A DNA stretch of 64,000 bases from NCBI GenBank assembly GCA_030686995.1, contig CM060685.1, positions 27,853,204-27,917,203 on the forward strand, given 5' to 3'. Shown here piece after piece: positions 59,489 to 64,000 of the stretch. Position numbers and translations under genes: made by a program. Source of the DNA: Artemisia argyi. Lineage: Eukaryota; Streptophyta; Magnoliopsida; Asterales; Asteraceae. The first letter of the stretch is position 1. Every line of letters begins with the position of its first letter. The notes beneath the pieces were generated by a model, which saw only the letters and a list, made by a program, of their open reading frames with translations, made no database searches and was not told the DNA's origin.

Positions 59489-60423
59489 ATTATTAGGCAA
59501 TAATATGTTTGGCTCAAGCCCGCTTGTGAGTTAGATCATTAGGGTTTTTGTAATCTCTAAATATCGATCAATAATAAAATTACGGGGTTTACATTGTCTA
59601 ACATGGTATTAGAGCGGATCTGATCCTCATACCTAGGTGGCAAAGTTGAGCCGCTTCTTTTATGTCATCCGATCAAATATCCCTAGATTTATTCACCAAA
59701 ACACGTATCCATCTATCTACTATCTTTTTGCTGTCATTTTTTAATCATATATCCTCGTTCTCAGTATCCATACGTTCATAACCAATCACATGTCATACCG
59801 TCAAATATCCCTATCTTTATTCACCAAAACGTGTATCCATCTATCTACTATCTTTCTGCCGTCATTTTTTGATCATACATCCTCGTTTTCAGTATACATC
59901 TCACGTTCAAACCAATCACATATCCAACTATTTCATTATTGCATTATACATCTATTAGATGGATAGTTGGTTGTTAACAGAAGATGACATACAGGGATCT
60001 TTTTTGATAAACTTGGAGGCAGCCGAAGAAATATTGTTTGTTTGTTAATTAGTCGATTGTTCGTATGACTTTGTTATCAGTCGACTTAGTTGACATTTGG
60101 TAACGGTCTCTAAAGTCGACTGTTGGTACGGTTGTGTTACCAGTCGACTTAGCCGACTGTTGGTACCAGTCGACTAAAGTCGACCGTTGGTCCGGTTTTG
60201 TTACGAGTTGACTATAAGTTATGTTAATGTTTTTTTTGTTTTTTCTTTTATAGTTTACTACTCAAGTCCGAACTTTCGCGATTTTGCCGCTTGGACTGCG
60301 GGAGAATATTAAGCAATAATATGTTTGGCCTAAGCCCGCTTGTGGGTTAGGTCATTAAGGTTTGTAATCTATAAATATCGATCACTAATAAAATTACACC
60401 TACGGAGTTTACATTGTCTAACA
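59489..60423 (+). mobile_element. TRIM retrotransposon, 935 bp, TSD CTTAT
   Basis: LTRs of 115 bp (59489-59603) and 117 bp (60307-60423) share tattaggcaataatatgttt-type starts and gtctaaca ends. CTTAT flanks both sides (59484-59488, 60424-60428). The primer-binding site tggtattagagc follows the 5' LTR, and the purine tract tgcgggagaa precedes the 3' LTR. The interior is non-coding. The first two bases, TA instead of TG, suggest an inherited or later change, since both LTRs share it. Confidence 0.9.
59673..59930 (+). repeat. 128-bp tandem duplication inside the TRIM
   Basis: tcaaatatccctagatttat at 59673 and tcaaatatccctatctttat at 59801 start two copies. Both contain tatccatctatctactatct and atcctcgtt...cagtat blocks. 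Further on (60050-60200) the hexamer gtcgac recurs in several short copies. Confidence 0.8.
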
Positions 60424-60524
60424 CTTATATGAACAACACATGAACATCGAACGGGTTTTTGAGGCTCTTAACAGAGCTTAAACGACTTAATATATAGAGC
60501 TTATGATATAATACATAAGGCTCT

Positions 60525-60612
60525 TAATGAGCACAAACACGATGTGTTAAAAAGGGACACTCTTATATACTTATCACTATATATATGTCTTGCAAAATAC
60601 ATTTAACCTGTG
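60525..60612 (+). repeat. Dispersed repeat, second copy at 62880-62962
   Basis: aaacacgatgtgttaaaaag, ggacactcttatatacttat and gtcttgcaaaatacatttaa here match aacacgacgtgttaaaaagg and the following sequence from 62885. The preceding aggctcttaatgagcacaaa matches gcctcttaataagcacaagc at 62692. The second copy is interrupted by the SINE-like insertion. Confidence 0.8.
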
Positions 60613-61118
60613 AAATTGTTGAAGTATTCATGCAGGGTTTGTTCGATAGAATACGCATATAAGCCCACTTGTGTTGGTTAAGTGCGTCGTCTTGGTGCTA
60701 TTTGTCATTTGGTTTCTCTATTTGTCATTTTGTTTTCCAGTCGTCAACCGGTTCTTAGCTTTACTAAGCGTTATTGGTTTTCTAATTAGATGTTATATCA
60801 GTCCAGTAACTTTTATTAAAATCATAGCAAAAAATCAAAACAGCCCAGTTGTGGAACTTTTGCTATAGGCCTCAATTAAGCTTGAGACGCCCCTAACATA
60901 GTGTCATAGTTCCATGTCCTAAAAGATTTTTACGTGCTCTACTTTTGAAAATTAAACTTCTTTCCCTCTATCTCAAAAGTTCGATTTATGTTGCATGAAT
61001 ATTTTCATAATTTTGTTGCATAAAAAATTCATCTCCATTTCTTTCTACTAAACTTCCACGTTTGCCACTAATTCGCCAAAATAATTTATCAAAGACTTAA
61101 TGACCTCGATCACCATAA

Positions 61119-61428
61119 TCACCTTTTATTATATAATAAAACAGTACTTCAAGTGGGGACTTTCATATTTAAAAAATAATGTTATTTCATTTTAATTATT
61201 ATTTTTTAATTTAAATTTATAAATTCGTTTTGTTGATATGCTATACAAGTAGACGATAAATGCCGAAAATATAAATAATATGCAACTAACAATAGAATTA
61301 AAAATTTTTAAATGATTATATTTAATAATTAAAAATTATAAATCAAAGAAAACAAAGATTTAATTATTTGTTTTTCAATAAAAAAAAAAAAAAAAAAAAA
61401 ATCACATGTACACGGGCATTATAACTAA
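61119..61428 (+). mobile_element. Small non-autonomous Helitron, ~310 bp
   Basis: It starts TCACCTTTTATTATATAATA and ends cacgggcattata, a, CTAA and host T. The terminal hairpin is poorly preserved, and a long A-run (61380-61401) precedes the tail. The tail matches the element at 53631-53982. Confidence 0.55.
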
Positions 61429-61659
61429 TTATATTGTAAGGTTAATCAGTATTTAATACTAAAACTTTACAACATTACTAAATTTCCAACACAACCTACA
61501 AGTTACATGTAAGACGATACTTCATTGTCACCGATAGTTACTATTACGATTATATATATATTTTTTAACGGCAACTATTATCGCATAATATCAGTGTCGG
61601 CGATTAGCGTGTGCAAGTGTGACAACCGCACAAGGCCACCGTTTGTAAGGGAGCTTCCG

Positions 61660-61790
61660 ATTTAGTATATGTCCATTAGTATTTATACATGTTTAACTTA
61701 AGTTTTTACGGCCTTTTTTGTATGTTATGTGAGGGGCCTCCGATTAAATATATATTCATTAGTATTTATACATGTCTAAGTATATTATGT
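61660..61790 (+). repeat. Two-copy tandem repeat, ~80 bp
   Basis: cttccgatttagtatatgtc with cattagtatttatacatgt and, further on, cctccgattaaatatatatt with cattagtatttatacatgtc. It is diverged and non-coding. Confidence 0.65.
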
Positions 61791-62102
61791 TTTGAATTTT
61801 TCATAATAATTAAGATTTTCAAAGTGTAAAGGGTCTCATTAGTAGTTTCGCATTGGGCCACCCAAATCAATGAGACGGTCATGCATAATATACAACATAA
61901 ACTATCTCACATGTTTTAAGCAGAATTTGAACCTGCATTATTTAGTTAGAGAGTTTTTTACACAACAAAAGATGCAATTGAGACACAAGCATTTGATATT
62001 TTATATTAGCAAAATATTAGCGAAAAAAAATATTAGCAAAAAAATAAACTGTGTTCACATGTTCAAAAGAAAAATATTGTTCGCATACAAAGTGGACAAG
62101 AA

Positions 62103-62225
62103 TAAAAGGCTAAATAAACATATTTTCGATATACAAAAGGCTAAATAAACATAGATTTGTATCATTTTTACGTGTGCATTTTATATATTTATAAAAGGCT
62201 AAATAAACATAGATTTGTATATTTT
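62103..62225 (+). repeat. aaaaggctaaataaacat repeat cluster
   Basis: The 18-bp string aaaaggctaaataaacat occurs three times, twice followed by agatttgtat. The open frame at 61870-62148 runs into this AT-rich repeat and is not a gene. Confidence 0.75.
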
Positions 62226-62394
62226 TTCTCTGCAGAGAAAAAATCTATAAAATACTTGAAAACCTTCGATGGTGTGCCACCACCTGTTTAATTATTTGAT
62301 CTATAAAACATGACTGATCGTCTTAAAACCAGCTCGAGAAGATTTTAATTGCAAATACAACCAATATCAATATCTCGTCATTTATTCGTTTCTC

Positions 62395-62693
62395 ACATCC
62401 ATTGGAGAGATTGGTTAAGCTCTATACACATCTCTAAAGAAATGATTCATCGAATGTATGTCATCATCGCGATTTCTTTATGGTGAATTTGGCGGTTTCG
62501 TAATAATGTTACTTTTAACTCTCACTATATGAGGAAAAGTGACATCTTTGATAATATTCATTTGTACTATTTTTCTTGGCTTAAGTACAGAGGCTGTATG
62601 CGTTATTGTTGGACTGATTGGTTAAAATCTCTTATGTTATTTGCTAGCTTCTTGCCAGTTATTTATAATAAATTGCCGCCGTAAGTAAAAAGC
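62395..62693 (+). pseudogene. LINE (L1-type) ORF2 C-terminal fragment
   Basis: The plus strand reads HWRDWLSSIHISKEMIHRMY, then VIIAISLW, a stop, IWRFRNNVTFNS, LYYFSWLKYRGCMRYCWTDW and LKS. This matches the region after the zinc-binding RT domain in plant LINE ORF2 (W.IWR.RN...F......I...SF.W...R.....W..WL). One in-frame TGA breaks it. Nothing of the reverse transcriptase core is present. Confidence 0.75.
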
Positions 62694-62714
62694 CTCTTAA
62701 TAAGCACAAGCACG

Positions 62715-62876
62715 TGTTTGAGTCTTGTCTAGAGCGATAGGGGTTTCCTCTCGCGTGTGTAAAGGGAAGGGTGCCATTGTCTTCTGGGCTGGACTCAACC
62801 TGGTTGTGTGGGCTCGCTACGCCTTCTGGGCTAGGGGCCATGTAGCCACAAATTGCCGTTAAAAAAAATAATAATA
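62715..62876 (+). mobile_element. SINE-like retroposon with imperfect 15-bp TSD
   Basis: About 160 bp starting tgtttgagtcttg (a box-B-like string) and ending gccgttaaaaaaaataataa, an A-rich/AAT tail. It is flanked by aataagcacaagcacg (62699-62714) and ataagcccaaacacg (to 62892). The uninterrupted paralogue at 60515-60535 shows the empty site (atgagcacaaacacgatgtg). The family is not identified. A minus-strand open frame across it is coincidental. Confidence 0.75.
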
Positions 62877-63101
62877 ATAAGCCCAAACACGACGTGTTAA
62901 AAAGGGACACTCAAATATACTTATCACTATATAGATGTCTTGCAAAATACATTTAACCTGCTAAACAAACGTTTCCTCCAGTTACAAAATTTTGATTATG
63001 TTAATCTTTACAAACCGCACAACTTTAGTGTTGATCACCGAGTTGTATACCTATTTGCAACAAAAGCACTAGTAAGACGAAAACCAATTACAACATATAG
63101 T

Positions 63102-63882
63102 TGTTAGAATTTAAGAATCATGACAATCATATAAACAGGTAAACACATATGCGGAAGCGTAGGAACATCTATAACACATAAGAGATTAACATAAATTAAA
63201 TAAGAACGTACCGTGGTGATTCTAGCCTGAACAAGAATCAAAAGCAATTGTCTTTAACAATATGAAGAACCCTAATTAGGGTTTATATGGATCAATGATT
63301 AACCCCTTACCGTTTTGTTAATCGATCCCTTGATAACAACAAAAGTATGTTGTTACCTCGTTCTTGTACACACGAATTAAACCGTATTAAGGTGATGCTA
63401 GTAACAACACAAGAAACAATTTTTGTTTTATAAAAAACAAAAGTCGACTCACCCTTATAGGGGGTGTTCGGCCGATTAGCATACAAAGAAAGAAAACACA
63501 AATTTAGGGTTTAATGTTGTGTACAAAAGTTACAAAAACTAATGACCCTTGATTTGTATTTATAGTGTTAATAACTTGGAGCTCAAGTTGGTGTGGGATT
63601 GGGTTTCCCCAAGCCCAACCAATCGGCCATATGATTCCAAAGGGGATCCGGAAGCTTCTTGACTTACCAATTATTATCACATAATTCTTTCCTTATATTC
63701 GTCTAACGGTCGTTAGTCATTAACGGTAAATACCAATGATCATTACATACTTGTGTATAATAATAAATATATAAATATATTAATTATTATTTCTTAATAC
63801 TCATTCGTAACGTGTGCAATCCCGAGGTCTCGAGTTCGATTCTAGACATATGTTTATTAATTTATATCCATAAACTCCAACA
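63102..63882 (-). mobile_element. 3' LTR of a Copia-type element, 781 bp
   Basis: On the minus strand it starts TGTTGGAGTT and ends AAATTCTAACA. It shares cgagacctcgggattgcaca, gaacgaggtaac and cttaatacggttta with the solo LTR at 56267-56995. On its right a purine tract (tccaagtgggagc on the minus strand) and element interior follow, so it is the 3' LTR. The outer flank is atagt (63097-63101); the partner TSD and the 5' LTR lie beyond the window. Confidence 0.85.
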
Positions 63883-64000
63883 GCTCCCACTTGGATATCT
63901 ATTAATAACATAATGACATTGGTAAGCGTCTAGCAACACGCCAATGCCCCTAGATCAACTTGAGGAAGGTTTTCTGGAAAAACCTATAATGATTCATCAT
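63883..64000 (-). mobile_element. Copia element interior, 3' end, cut by window edge
   Basis: Purine tract caagtgggagc next to the LTR, then untranslated-looking sequence to the window end. Too short to show pol domains. Confidence 0.6.

Noticed and set aside
61870..62148. Lys/Asn-rich protein gene
   Set aside because: The frame runs through AT-rich repeats (aaaaggctaaataaacat) and has no domain or conserved neighbour.
62659..62910. Minus-strand protein with a signal-peptide-like start
   Set aside because: It spans the SINE-like insertion and its flanking duplication; the open frame is coincidental.

Overview
This is a plant nuclear window, from a eudicot and probably a member of Asteraceae. 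The evidence is the dense mix of plant LTR retrotransposons, TRIMs, Helitrons, MULE and Stowaway MITEs, the plant-type genes that can be recognised (all broken), and the AT-rich spacers. The family assignment rests on the general look of the LTRs and is weak. I see no intact protein-coding gene, no tRNA or rRNA gene and no CRISPR array. What the window holds is broken genes, a gene-derived satellite and nested mobile elements.

Region 1 (1-24560) is the most striking part. Bases 1-21559 are a head-to-tail array of a 448-bp unit, with 48 full copies plus part of one more; the array runs off the left edge. Every unit is a piece of a translation elongation factor 2 (EF-2/eEF2) gene on the minus strand. 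It covers the end of domain I, domain II and the start of domain III. The array begins inside a broken EF-2 gene: unit 48 is fused in sequence to the EF-2 GTPase-domain pseudogene (21560-22489). Its first coding exon lies at 24474-24560, beyond a still recognisable intron (22490-24473). That intron contains a solo LTR (22511-23904, TSD ATATA). The array has higher-order organisation: a 4-unit, 1792-bp block repeated three times, and a 6-unit, 2688-bp block repeated twice. The copy next to the gene is the most EF-2-like, and inner copies are homogenised.

Region 2 (24660-35380) is a retroelement graveyard. It holds a short non-autonomous Copia-type element with two 339-bp LTRs, a ~605-bp tandem duplication, a (TA)n tract, a chromovirus (Ty3/Gypsy) 3' end with its 3' LTR, a MULE-type hairpin MITE with 10-bp TSD, and a Helitron 3' end with a helicase fragment.

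Region 3 (35380-58590) is a degenerate segmental tandem repeat of about 2.2-2.6 kb. Each unit carries a minus-strand relic of a RING-H2 ubiquitin-ligase gene. Next to it, on the plus strand, is a module resembling a plant U-snRNA promoter (USE RTCCCACATCG, 33-nt gap, TATA box). The fullest RING-H2 copy (58206-58590) is broken by one missing base. The cluster is interrupted by a 7-kb Helitron carrying captured gene pieces (including a WNK-kinase exon), several MITEs, a small Helitron and a solo Copia LTR.

Region 4 (58600-64000) holds a CACTA end, a classic TRIM element, a small Helitron, a LINE fragment, a SINE-like retroposon with TSD, and the 3' LTR of a Copia element that continues off the right edge.

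No pathway operates from this window. The genes are relics, and the interest lies in how a housekeeping gene fragment became a satellite and how the RING/USE module spread.
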